The notes: generated by a model from the sequence alone, not told the origin. 5,183 nt of DNA from an uncultured Eubacteriales bacterium (GCA_902797195.1 CADBRY010000146.1:1-5183), one strand, 5' to 3'. Numbered from the stretch's first letter, positions 1-5,183 are shown. Numbers and translations are program-made.

Positions 1-624
1 AACCACGAGGAAAGGCTTAAGGAGAACTGGCTGCAGGTGGTGTCACCTGAGGATACGGTGATAATAGCCGGGGATATTTCCTGGGGGATCAAGCTGGAAG
101 AGGCGGGTCACGACCTGGATTGGATACATGGGCTGCCGGGAAAAAAGATCTTGCTGAAAGGCAACCACGACCTGTGGTGGAACGGTATAAACAGGCTCAA
201 CAGACTCTACGAGGACATACTCTTCCTTCAAAACGACTGCGCCGTCAGGGAGAATATATGCATATGCGGCACAAGAGGCTGGCTCACACCGGACCACGAC
301 GATTTTGGCGAGGACGATAAAAAGATATACCGAAGAGAGCTTATAAGGCTTGAAATGTCCCTTGAAGCAGGGAGAAAGGCAATGGAACAGGAGGGGAACA
401 TAGAGAGGATGGTTGGCTTTCTCCATTATCTCCCCGCTGCCGGATACACATTCAAGACGGGTTTTCAGGAACTCTTTGAATGCTATGGAGTAGAAGATGT
501 TTACTACGGCCACATCCACGGAGAGGAAGGCTTCAGGTCCGCTCTTCAGGGTGATGTGGGCGGCATAAGATATCATCTGATATCTCTTGATTACATGGAC
601 TGCAGGCTGGCAGTCGTAAAATAA
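1..624 (+). CDS. Metallophosphoesterase, COG1768-type predicted phosphohydrolase (5' partial)
   Basis: The frame is open from base 1, so the start lies outside the window; 207 C-terminal residues are visible. The calcineurin-like metallophosphoesterase motifs appear in order (window numbering): GDISWG with metal-ligand Asp25, GNHD at 54-57, an active-site His in GFLHYLP near residue 142, and GHIHG near 170-174. The first motif (D-x-H) must lie upstream. The opening residues (NHEERLKENW) and GDISWG match the COG1768 group, soluble proteins of roughly 230 residues, so only about 20-30 residues should be missing. The family hydrolyses phosphoesters with a two-metal centre; the physiological substrate of this group is not known to me. 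The GTG codons at 37 and 40 are internal, because homology continues upstream of them. The stop is 15 nt before the Pdp start, suggesting co-transcription with nucleoside catabolism genes. Family assignment is confident; function is open. Confidence 0.88.
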   Translation, partial: NHEERLKENWLQVVSPEDTVIIAGDISWGIKLEEAGHDLDWIHGLPGKKILLKGNHDLWWNGINRLNRLYEDILFLQNDCAVRENICICGTRGWLTPDHDDFGEDDKKIYRRELIRLEMSLEAGRKAMEQEGNIERMVGFLHYLPAAGYTFKTGFQELFECYGVEDVYYGHIHGEEGFRSALQGDVGGIRYHLISLDYMDCRLAVVK

Positions 625-639
625 GGAATGGTGGAACAT

Positions 640-1944
640 ATGAATGCAGTAGAAGTGATCGTAAAAAAGAAAGCGGGAAAAAAACTGTCCGAGGAAGAGC
701 TTAAGTATATGATCGAGGGGTTCACAAGCGAGGGGATCCCCGATTATCAGATGTCCGCATTTCTCATGGCGGTGTGCCTCAAGGGGCTTGATGAAGAGGA
801 AACCGTTGCCTTTACACGAATAATGAAGAATTCCGGCGACATCGCGGATCTTTCGGCCATAAAAGGCAGGAAGATAGATAAACACAGCACCGGAGGAGTG
901 GGAGATAAGACCACCTTGATACTCTCACCCATAGCAGCTTCCTGCGGGGTCCCCATTGCGAAAATGAGCGGAAGAGGCCTGGGATTCACCGGCGGGACCA
1001 TCGACAAGCTGGAGGCTATCCCGGGATTCAGAACGTCCATTGAAGAGGCGGACTTTTACAGGCTGGTCAACGAAAACGGGATATCCGTCATCGGCCAGAC
1101 GGCCCACATAGCTCCCGCCGACAAGAAGATATACGCCCTCAGGGATGTTACGGGAACGGTGGACAACCTGAGCCTGATAACTTCCAGCATAATGAGCAAA
1201 AAGCTGGCCTCGGGAGCGGACGGCATAGTGCTGGACGTCAAGTGCGGCAAAGGGGCATTCATGAAAAGTGAAGAGGATGCTGTCCGCCTTGCTGAATTGA
1301 TGGTCAAGATCGGAAGAGCAGACGGAAAGGCAATGAAGGCTTTGATAACGGATATGAACCAGCCTCTTGGCCTGGCAGTCGGGAATTCCCTTGAGGTGAG
1401 AGAGGCCATAGATGTTTTGAAAGGCAGGGGGCCGGAAGACATAACTGAAATTTCCGTAAAGCTTGCCGGTCACATGATCCACATGGGCGGAAAAGCAGAA
1501 AGCGCAGACGAAGGGATAGCAATGGCTGAAGAAGCCTTGAACAGCGGAGCGGCACTTGAGAAATTCAAAGAGTTCGCCGCAGGTCAGGGGGGCGATGACA
1601 GGATCGTGGATGATTTCAGTCTGCTGCCTCTAAGCGGTAAAACATATGAATTGAAGGCCGATTCATCGGGCTTTGTTGAAGATCTGGACGCCATGATGAT
1701 AGGTGAGGCTTCGGGATTGACCGGAGCCGGCAGGCAGACAAAGGAAGATGTAATAGATCACGGAGCGGGAATACTCCTTGTGAAAAAAATCGGCGACAGG
1801 GTGGAAAAGGGAGATGTTCTGTGCACCATCTACAGCTCGGATGAGGATAAGCTGGAGAGAGCCGCCACCGTGGCATCCCATGCCTACCTGATAGGAAGCC
1901 GTGAAGTTTCCCCACCTGAACTTATACGTTCGGTAATAGAATGA
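640..1944 (+). CDS. pdp: Pyrimidine-nucleoside phosphorylase
   Basis: Cytosolic enzyme that splits uridine, thymidine or deoxyuridine with phosphate into the free base and (deoxy)ribose-1-phosphate. The 434-residue product matches the usual 433-435 of the family. Seen: the phosphate-binding loop KHSTGGVGDKTT (Lys81, Ser83), the family signature SGRGLGFTGGTIDKLE (110-125), ALRDVTGTV and SSIMSKK with the base-contacting Arg, Ser and Lys, and a C-terminal domain with GAGRQTKED and KKIGDRVEKGD. Lys108 sits just before MSGRG; as I recall, PyNP enzymes have Lys here where strict thymidine phosphorylases (DeoA) have Met, so Pdp is preferred. I start at ATG 640, not at ATG 628, because this gives the family N-terminus (MNAVEVIVKKKAGK) and standard active-site numbering. 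ATG 628 has AAGGA directly abutting it, with no spacing. The binding site for 640 is weak: GGTGG at 630-634, or AAGGA 12 nt away. Lies in an operon with both flanking genes. Confidence 0.95.
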   Translation: MNAVEVIVKKKAGKKLSEEELKYMIEGFTSEGIPDYQMSAFLMAVCLKGLDEEETVAFTRIMKNSGDIADLSAIKGRKIDKHSTGGVGDKTTLILSPIAASCGVPIAKMSGRGLGFTGGTIDKLEAIPGFRTSIEEADFYRLVNENGISVIGQTAHIAPADKKIYALRDVTGTVDNLSLITSSIMSKKLASGADGIVLDVKCGKGAFMKSEEDAVRLAELMVKIGRADGKAMKALITDMNQPLGLAVGNSLEVREAIDVLKGRGPEDITEISVKLAGHMIHMGGKAESADEGIAMAEEALNSGAALEKFKEFAAGQGGDDRIVDDFSLLPLSGKTYELKADSSGFVEDLDAMMIGEASGLTGAGRQTKEDVIDHGAGILLVKKIGDRVEKGDVLCTIYSSDEDKLERAATVASHAYLIGSREVSPPELIRSVIE

Positions 1945-1950
1945 TCCTTT

Positions 1951-1957
1951 GGAGGAG
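1951..1957 (+). promoter_or_regulatory. Ribosome binding site of the BMP lipoprotein gene
   Basis: GGAGGAG lies 6 nt before ATG 1964. This fixes the start at 1964 and rules out the in-frame TTG at 1949, which would fall on or before the Shine-Dalgarno itself. The site is stronger than that of pdp upstream, which fits high demand for a surface binding protein. Confidence 0.85.
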
Positions 1958-1963
1958 ATCCAT

Positions 1964-3097
1964 ATGGTATGTAGATGTAAGAGGTTTTTTGGACTTATCA
2001 TTCCGGCCCTGATCCTGGGCCTTGCTCTTTGCCTGTTCGTTTCCTGCGGTGAGGACAAGAAGGAGTCGGAGGAATATGAGACTTTTGAGATCGCATTGAT
2101 AACCGATTCCAACAAGGTGGAGGAGAACGCTTTTATCGGTTCCACCTGGGATGCGATCCAGGGATTTTGCGAAGAGTATCAGATGTCATGCCAGTATTTT
2201 GCCGCGGACATAACTTCCGATACCGACGAAAAGGGCATGATCAAAGCCTGCAAGGATGCGGTGGACAAGGCGCGTTCCGAAGGGGCCAAGGTTGTGGTCT
2301 TTGCGGGAAATCAGTTTGAGACCACGGTCCACGGCATACAGGGGGATTATGAAGACCTGTATTTCATCCTGCTGGATGGAGTCCCCCGTGACGGTGAATA
2401 TAATTACGAGATGGCCCCAAACAGTACAGGGGTTTTGTTCGCCGAGGAACAGGCAGGTTTCCTTGCGGGCTACGCCGCAGTGGCTGACGGACATACGAAG
2501 CTTGGATTTATGGGAGGAAAGGACATACCTCCCGTAAAGAGATATGGATACGGATTCATTCAGGGTGCATCCGCAGCCGCAAAGGACGGCAATAAGCCGG
2601 GCGTTGAAATAAAATACGGATATACGGACACTTTTAACGAAGAGGATTGGATACAGGAAGCATCCCAGGAGTGGTATGAGGGCGGCACTCAGGTAATATT
2701 CGCCTGCGGCGGGTCCATAGGCAATTCAGTGATCACCGGCGCTGAGTATTCAGGCGGTAAGGTCATAGGTGTGGATACCGACCAGAGCGCTCTGTCGGAA
2801 ACCATAATCACATCGGCACGCAAGGAGATCAAGACCGCCATCTACGATATCCTTAAAACATATATCCACGACAATTTCAAAGGCAACTCCATATTCAACT
2901 ATAATCTGGAGAATAATGGAGTCAGCCTTGAAATGATAAATGCCAGATTCACCAATTTCGGTTCACCCCAGTACGACGAAGTCGTAAAGAGAATCAACGA
3001 AGGCGAACTGAAAATTGAAAAGGAAATGGGAACGAAATCTCCAGAGGAGCTGGCTCCCGACAATGTCAAAGTAATTATTTCAGATTTTCAGGATTGA
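1964..3097 (+). CDS. BMP/PnrA-family nucleoside-binding lipoprotein
   Basis: A 377-residue exported protein. The N-terminus has basic residues (Arg4, Lys6, Arg7), a hydrophobic core at about 8-26 and the lipobox-like LFVSC, giving lipidation at Cys28. Phe at -3 is unusual, but a Glu/Lys/Asp-rich linker follows as in Gram-positive lipoproteins. The mature part is a periplasmic-binding-protein fold of the BMP (Med/PnrA) family: FEIALITDSNKVEENAFIGS at the first strand, FAEEQAGFLAGYAAV in the middle, then VIFACGGSIGNSV and KVIGVDTDQS. The Asp of the last motif is the usual ribose contact in PnrA-like proteins. Characterised members bind purine or mixed nucleosides for ABC import (PnrA/BmpA, RnsB types). 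Position 19 nt after pdp supports a nucleoside ligand. No permease or ATPase gene follows, so it must use components encoded elsewhere or act as a sensor. Its 3' end overlaps the opposite-strand aminopeptidase gene by 23 bp. Confidence 0.9.
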   Translation: MVCRCKRFFGLIIPALILGLALCLFVSCGEDKKESEEYETFEIALITDSNKVEENAFIGSTWDAIQGFCEEYQMSCQYFAADITSDTDEKGMIKACKDAVDKARSEGAKVVVFAGNQFETTVHGIQGDYEDLYFILLDGVPRDGEYNYEMAPNSTGVLFAEEQAGFLAGYAAVADGHTKLGFMGGKDIPPVKRYGYGFIQGASAAAKDGNKPGVEIKYGYTDTFNEEDWIQEASQEWYEGGTQVIFACGGSIGNSVITGAEYSGGKVIGVDTDQSALSETIITSARKEIKTAIYDILKTYIHDNFKGNSIFNYNLENNGVSLEMINARFTNFGSPQYDEVVKRINEGELKIEKEMGTKSPEELAPDNVKVIISDFQD

Positions 3098-4184
3098 GTC
3101 CCTTGAGCTCGTCCAAAAGGAAGATCCCGTCTTTTCTGATCAGAACATCGTCGAACCATATTTCGCCGCCGCCGTATTCCGGGCGCTGTATCATTACCAG
3201 ATCCCAGTGTATGGCTGATTTGTTGCCGTTTGGAGCATCTTCATAGCACATCCCCGGAGTCAGGTGGAAACTTCCCGCTATTTTTTCATCGAAGAGAGTG
3301 TCCTTCATCGGGTGAAGGATGTAGGGGTTGACTCCCAAAGCAAATTCACCGAAGTAACGGGCTCCTTCGTCAGTGTCAAGGAGTGCGTTTATTTTGGCGT
3401 CATCGTTGGAAGTTGCCTTTACGATACGGCCGTCCTTTACCTCAAAAACGATGTTTTCATAGGTGAATCCCTGCTCCTCGGAGGGAGTGTTGTAGGAGAT
3501 GATGCCGTTCATTGACTCCCTGACAGGTGCGGTATACACTTCTCCGTCGGGAATATTCTTTTCCCCGTCACATTTGATTGCGCCGACTCCCTTGATGGAG
3601 AATGTCAGGTCCGTGCCCGGTCCTTTGATATGCACCCGGTCCGTCCGGTTCATCAGATCAACAAGGGGATCCATGGCCTTGCTCATTTTTTCGTAGTCCA
3701 GGGTGCAGACGTCGAAGTAGAAGTCCTCGAATGCCTCCAGTGATGTGTTTGCAAGCTGCGCCATGGAATTGTTGGGATAGCGCAGAACCACCCACTTGGT
3801 CTCGTTCACTCTGTAGTCGATGGTTGGACGGGTAAGTCTGCTGTACATCTGCATCTTATCCGAGGGAACATCCGACAGCTCCGAGGTGTTGCTGCCGGCT
3901 CTGATGGCTATATATGCCTGCATTCCCTTCATCTGGGCAAGGGAGATCTCGTCCATAAAACGGATCTGTTCCTCGGTGCATCCCAGAAGTATTTCTCTGG
4001 TTATGGCCGCATCTCTTATCTCTGCATAGGGAAGTCCCCCTGCCTCATACACGTCCTTGATCAGCTGACGCACAAGGTTCTTGCAGCACTCGCCCTCGTA
4101 GCTTATGAGAACTCTGTCTCCGGGCTGGATCTGGCAGGAGTACCCCACCAGCAGTTTTGAAAGGTCTTTGATTCTCTGATCCAT
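3075..4184 (-). CDS. M29-family metallo-aminopeptidase (AmpS/AmpT/PepS type)
   Basis: A 369-residue cytosolic enzyme that removes N-terminal residues from peptides with a two-metal centre. The M29 metal-ligand pattern is complete: Glu215 in NIPDGEVYTAP, Glu280 in RYFGEFALG, His307 in AGSFHL, and His326/Asp328 in IHWDLV. Also present are Tyr314 in the CYEDAPNGNKSAIHWD block and the C-terminal GGGEIWFDDVLIRKDG. The N-terminal domain carries QPGDRVLISYEGE and the Lys-Trp pair at 130-131 near VVLRYPN. The protein is shorter than Bacillus/Staphylococcus AmpS (about 410) but matches the short clade of about 370 residues found in many anaerobes; no motif is lost. The start is set by AGGAGG 4 nt upstream. 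It is transcribed alone from its own promoter, toward the nucleoside operon. The physiological role is general peptide turnover or amino-acid scavenging, which is inferred from the family. Confidence 0.93.
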   Translation of the reverse strand: MDQRIKDLSKLLVGYSCQIQPGDRVLISYEGECCKNLVRQLIKDVYEAGGLPYAEIRDAAITREILLGCTEEQIRFMDEISLAQMKGMQAYIAIRAGSNTSELSDVPSDKMQMYSRLTRPTIDYRVNETKWVVLRYPNNSMAQLANTSLEAFEDFYFDVCTLDYEKMSKAMDPLVDLMNRTDRVHIKGPGTDLTFSIKGVGAIKCDGEKNIPDGEVYTAPVRESMNGIISYNTPSEEQGFTYENIVFEVKDGRIVKATSNDDAKINALLDTDEGARYFGEFALGVNPYILHPMKDTLFDEKIAGSFHLTPGMCYEDAPNGNKSAIHWDLVMIQRPEYGGGEIWFDDVLIRKDGIFLLDELKGLNPENLK

Positions 4185-4188
4185 AATT

Positions 4189-4194
4189 CCTCCT
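4189..4194 (-). promoter_or_regulatory. Ribosome binding site of the aminopeptidase gene
   Basis: Read on the minus strand, AGGAGG is followed by AATT and then ATG. The match to the anti-Shine-Dalgarno is perfect. The 4-nt spacing is slightly short, but the match extends into GGAGGAA. It fixes the start at 4184. Confidence 0.85.
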
Positions 4195-4241
4195 GTTTTT
4201 TCTTATTTTCTGAGCTGACTCTTTGATTCAGCCATGAGAGA

Positions 4242-4270
4242 ATTATATATCATTATTCCCATGTTGTTAA
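4242..4270 (-). promoter_or_regulatory. Sigma-A-type promoter of the aminopeptidase gene
   Basis: On the minus strand the -35 is TTAACA (4270-4265, 5 of 6 to consensus), the spacer is exactly 17 bp and the -10 is TATAAT (4247-4242, perfect). The start of transcription is expected near 4235, giving a leader of about 50 nt. A small inverted repeat, GCTGA/TCAGC (4214-4218 and 4228-4232), would form a hairpin at the very 5' end of that mRNA. The -35 lies at the edge of the GC-rich island, inside its minus-strand reading frame. Confidence 0.75.
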
Positions 4271-4420
4271 CCGGGAATCAAACCGAGGGGTTTCGAAGAC
4301 GCGCAGAGATGAGCCGGGGTTTCCAACCAGCACCCGCATTGCTCGGGTTCTTGCCCTCGCCGCGCTCAGGCCTTTGTCCCCGACTTGTTCAAGCAGTTTT
4401 GTGTAAAAATCGGCTCCCAT
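4253..4420 (-). other. GC-rich island with a 55-codon open frame; candidate dispersed repeat or small gene
   Basis: Over 4271-4390 GC is about 62%, against about 32% in the following 260 bp. The minus strand holds an ATG-initiated frame of 55 codons (4420 to stop 4253). Its start reads MGADFYTKLLEQ; a basic middle with alternating Ala/Arg (SAARARTRAMR) follows, then VGNPGSSLRVFETPRFDSR. The ribosome site is poor (AAGAAG directly before ATG). The plus strand is also open across the same DNA (4234-4428), which is typical of GC-rich spurious frames. Internal pairing is limited: ACCCG/CGGGT (4332-4336, 4344-4348), AAACC/GGTTT (4280-4284, 4289-4293) and GAGCCG/CGGCTC (4311-4316, 4411-4416). The translated phrases feel familiar to me from small hypothetical proteins scattered in Clostridia genomes, which would mean a dispersed repeat, but that is unverified memory. 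A structured RNA or a real small protein are the alternatives. Confidence 0.4.
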
Positions 4421-4509
4421 CTTCTTAAAAATTCAAAAAAGCCTGTTTTAACAGCGTTTTTCCAGGGATTATGTAAACCTTTTTGCATATAAAGGCAACG
4501 GAAAAGTTA

Positions 4510-4543
4510 AAATTACACGAAATCATAAATTTTTGCGTAATTT
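4510..4543. repeat. AT-rich inverted repeat
   Basis: The left arm begins AAATTAC and the right arm ends GTAATTT. Thirteen positions align (4510-4522 with 4531-4543) with one mismatch and one G-T pair, around an 8-nt centre. No T-run follows closely on either strand, so it is not a standard terminator. It could be an operator or a hairpin. It lies about 210 bp upstream of the predicted promoter of the racemase gene. Confidence 0.45.
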
Positions 4544-4559
4544 GAAAAGACTTCGATTC

Positions 4560-4650
4560 GAAAATTTCAAAAGCGGGCATGAAATGGAATAATATGGAAG
4601 CGAAAAACCGTTGATTTTGCAAAACGGAAGGATTTCATGCTCGAAATTTC
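4560..4650. repeat. Nested inverted repeat, about 90 bp
   Basis: CGGGCATGAAAT (4574-4585) pairs with ATTTCATGCTCG (4632-4643) over 12 positions, including one G-T pair. Outside it, GAAAATTTC (4560-4568) faces GAAATTTC (4643-4650), extending the symmetry imperfectly. Between the arms, CCGTT (4608-4612) and AACGG (4623-4627) form a smaller hairpin. It could be a small non-coding mobile element or a structured leader. No coding frame of quality lies inside. Confidence 0.45.
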
Positions 4651-4692
4651 ACAAACTAGGTTCACAAACCATTTCACAAACCGGTCACATAC
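4648..4692 (+). repeat. Phased TTCACAAAC direct repeats, probable regulator binding array
   Basis: Three exact copies of TTCACAAAC start at 4648, 4661 and 4673 (steps of 13 and 12 bp). A degenerate fourth, GTCACATAC, starts at 4684 (7 of 9 matches, step 11). The near-helical spacing would place the copies on roughly one face of the DNA. An inverted copy, GTTTGTGA, lies at 4736-4743 against the -10 of the downstream promoter. The context suggests a transcription factor controlling the racemase gene; the factor is unknown. Confidence 0.55.
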
Positions 4693-4735
4693 GGTCTATC
4701 AAACCAGCCATGGCCGTTGCTACGCATACCAGGTA

Positions 4736-4749
4736 GTTTGTGATAGAAT
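4736..4749 (+). promoter_or_regulatory. Extended -10 promoter of the racemase gene with overlapping inverted repeat copy
   Basis: TGATAGAAT (4741-4749) is an extended -10: TG, one base, then TAGAAT (5 of 6 to TATAAT). No convincing -35 is found at 16-18 bp, which is usual for extended -10 or activator-dependent promoters. Transcription should start near 4756, giving a leader of about 44 nt. GTTTGTGA (4736-4743), the reverse complement of the upstream repeat core TCACAAAC, covers the TG element. Confidence 0.45.
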
Positions 4750-4784
4750 ATGTAAAGGCAACAGTTACTTGTTGAAGGTTCACG

Positions 4785-4791
4785 TAAGGAG
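4785..4791 (+). promoter_or_regulatory. Ribosome binding site of the racemase gene
   Basis: TAAGGAG lies 8 nt before ATG 4800 and 11 nt before the second in-frame ATG at 4803. The spacing favours the first. Confidence 0.8.
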
Positions 4792-4799
4792 TCGGTAAA

Positions 4800-5183
4800 A
4801 TGATGGGAAAGGAAATAGAATATGTCACTGCGGATCCCGCAGGCAATAAGACCATATTGGTGCTGACTGAGGTTTCGAGAGACGACTATCAGAATGTCGC
4901 CCGTAAGCTTCTTGAGGCTGATCCGGAGGCTGAACAGGTAGGATTCATAAAAGAAAAGGGCAGAGGCGGCTACGAAGAACTGCCCTATATGGAAATGTGC
5001 GGACTTGAATTCTGCGGAAATGCCAGCAGAGCATTCGCATATTATCAGGCTTCTCTCAGCCGGCCCCCCTTGAAAGAAATAACCGTATGTGTAAGCGGAA
5101 GCGATAAACCTCTGAATGTGAAGGTGGACGTGGATGCTCATCGTTCCATGATAGAGATGCCAGTGCCTGTGGGCATGAGGCGT
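4800..5183 (+). CDS. CntK-like amino-acid racemase of the diaminopimelate epimerase fold (3' partial)
   Basis: The first 128 residues are visible; the family is about 270-290 long, so over half is missing. DapF-fold enzymes invert an alpha-carbon without cofactor, using two cysteines. The first is seen here as Cys72 in MCGLEFCGNASRA; the second lies in the unseen C-terminal half. Housekeeping DapF begins with a GLGNDF loop, whereas this protein has ADPAGNKTILVL (11-22), then EQVGF (45-49) and EFCGNA. As I recall the sequence, Staphylococcus CntK (histidine racemase of staphylopine synthesis) has NPSGNMTILV, EQVGF and NEFCGNA with its cysteine also at 72, so this protein belongs to the CntK-like branch. 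Whether the substrate is histidine cannot be seen. An additional Cys67 sits where I recall Ser in CntK. The start is ATG 4800. It has its own promoter and a repeat array upstream, and is divergent from the aminopeptidase gene. Metallophore genes (cntL/cntM types) downstream would be the test. Confidence 0.82.
   Translation, partial: MMGKEIEYVTADPAGNKTILVLTEVSRDDYQNVARKLLEADPEAEQVGFIKEKGRGGYEELPYMEMCGLEFCGNASRAFAYYQASLSRPPLKEITVCVSGSDKPLNVKVDVDAHRSMIEMPVPVGMRR

Noticed and set aside
628..639. ATG 628 as the pdp start
   Set aside because: AAGGA abuts it with no spacing, and the four extra residues lie outside the family N-terminus. ATG 640 gives the standard numbering of Lys81/Ser83.
43..885. 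Long minus-strand open frame opposite the phosphoesterase and the pdp start
   Set aside because: It crosses two clearly real genes on the other strand, has no recognisable motif and lacks a ribosome site. It is a mirror of GC-biased third codon positions.
1949..1963. TTG 1949 as the lipoprotein start
   Set aside because: It would encode the Shine-Dalgarno as protein. ATG 1964 has GGAGGAG 6 nt upstream and yields a normal signal peptide.
925..2145. Several minus-strand frames opposite pdp and the lipoprotein gene
   Set aside because: All are antisense to strongly conserved coding sequence, and their translations show no domains.
3264..4029. Plus-strand frames opposite the aminopeptidase gene
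   Set aside because: They are antisense to a complete M29 enzyme with all metal ligands; no ribosome sites and no motifs.
4271..4420. tRNA gene or known riboswitch in the GC-rich island
   Set aside because: I could not assemble a cloverleaf with a proper T-arm and acceptor stem on either strand, and saw no T-box or other riboswitch core motif.
4443..4460. CTGTTTTAACAG followed by CGTTTTT as an intrinsic terminator
   Set aside because: Only 4-5 weak base pairs with a 2-4 nt loop and a broken T-run. No plus-strand gene ends upstream of it.
4425..4622. 65-codon minus-strand frame in the AT-rich intergenic DNA
   Set aside because: It is low-complexity and Phe/Lys/Ile-rich as expected from AT-rich sequence. 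It runs through the inverted repeats and has no ribosome site.
4736..4743. GTTTGTGA and the TTCACAAAC copies as Crp/Fnr sites
   Set aside because: The TGTGA/TCACA half sites are not arranged as a palindrome with a 6-bp centre; the upstream copies are direct repeats at 12-13 bp.
4674..5141. 155-codon minus-strand frame opposite the racemase gene
   Set aside because: The plus strand encodes a protein with DapF-fold motifs and a good ribosome site; this frame is its shadow.

Overview
The window looks like a chromosomal segment from a mid-GC Gram-positive anaerobe of the Clostridia type. The evidence is strong purine-rich ribosome binding sites (GGAGGAG, AGGAGG, TAAGGAG), a BMP-family nucleoside-binding lipoprotein, a pyrimidine-nucleoside phosphorylase of Bacillus/Clostridium type and an M29 aminopeptidase. 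No gene here fixes the genus, so the taxon is an inference.

Left half (1-3097, + strand): three closely spaced genes that read as one operon. They are the 3' part of a COG1768-type metallophosphoesterase, a full-length pyrimidine-nucleoside phosphorylase (Pdp) and a BMP/PnrA-like substrate-binding lipoprotein. The gaps are 15 and 19 nt. The probable theme is nucleoside capture and breakdown: the lipoprotein binds a nucleoside outside the cell, and the phosphorylase splits pyrimidine nucleosides to base and (deoxy)ribose-1-phosphate inside. No permease or ATPase of the importer follows, because the next gene lies on the other strand.

Middle (3075-4184, - strand): a complete M29-family metallo-aminopeptidase. 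It converges on the lipoprotein gene, and the two coding ends overlap by 23 bp. It has a good promoter upstream (TTAACA, 17 bp spacer, TATAAT) and an AGGAGG site.

Intergenic region (4185-4799): about 615 bp with no conventional gene, but much structure. A GC-rich island (about 62% GC over 4271-4390) sits against very AT-rich DNA (about 32% GC over 4421-4680). The island is open on both strands, holds a 55-codon minus-strand reading frame and carries the -35 element of the aminopeptidase promoter. Next come two AT-rich inverted repeats. After them lie three phased copies of TTCACAAAC, a degenerate fourth, and an inverted copy that overlaps an extended -10 element in front of the last gene.

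Right end (4800-5183, + strand, cut by the window): the N-terminal 128 codons of a diaminopimelate-epimerase-fold, cofactor-independent racemase. It resembles the histidine racemase CntK of staphylopine synthesis more than housekeeping DapF. The rest of its operon lies outside the window, so its pathway cannot be decided here.
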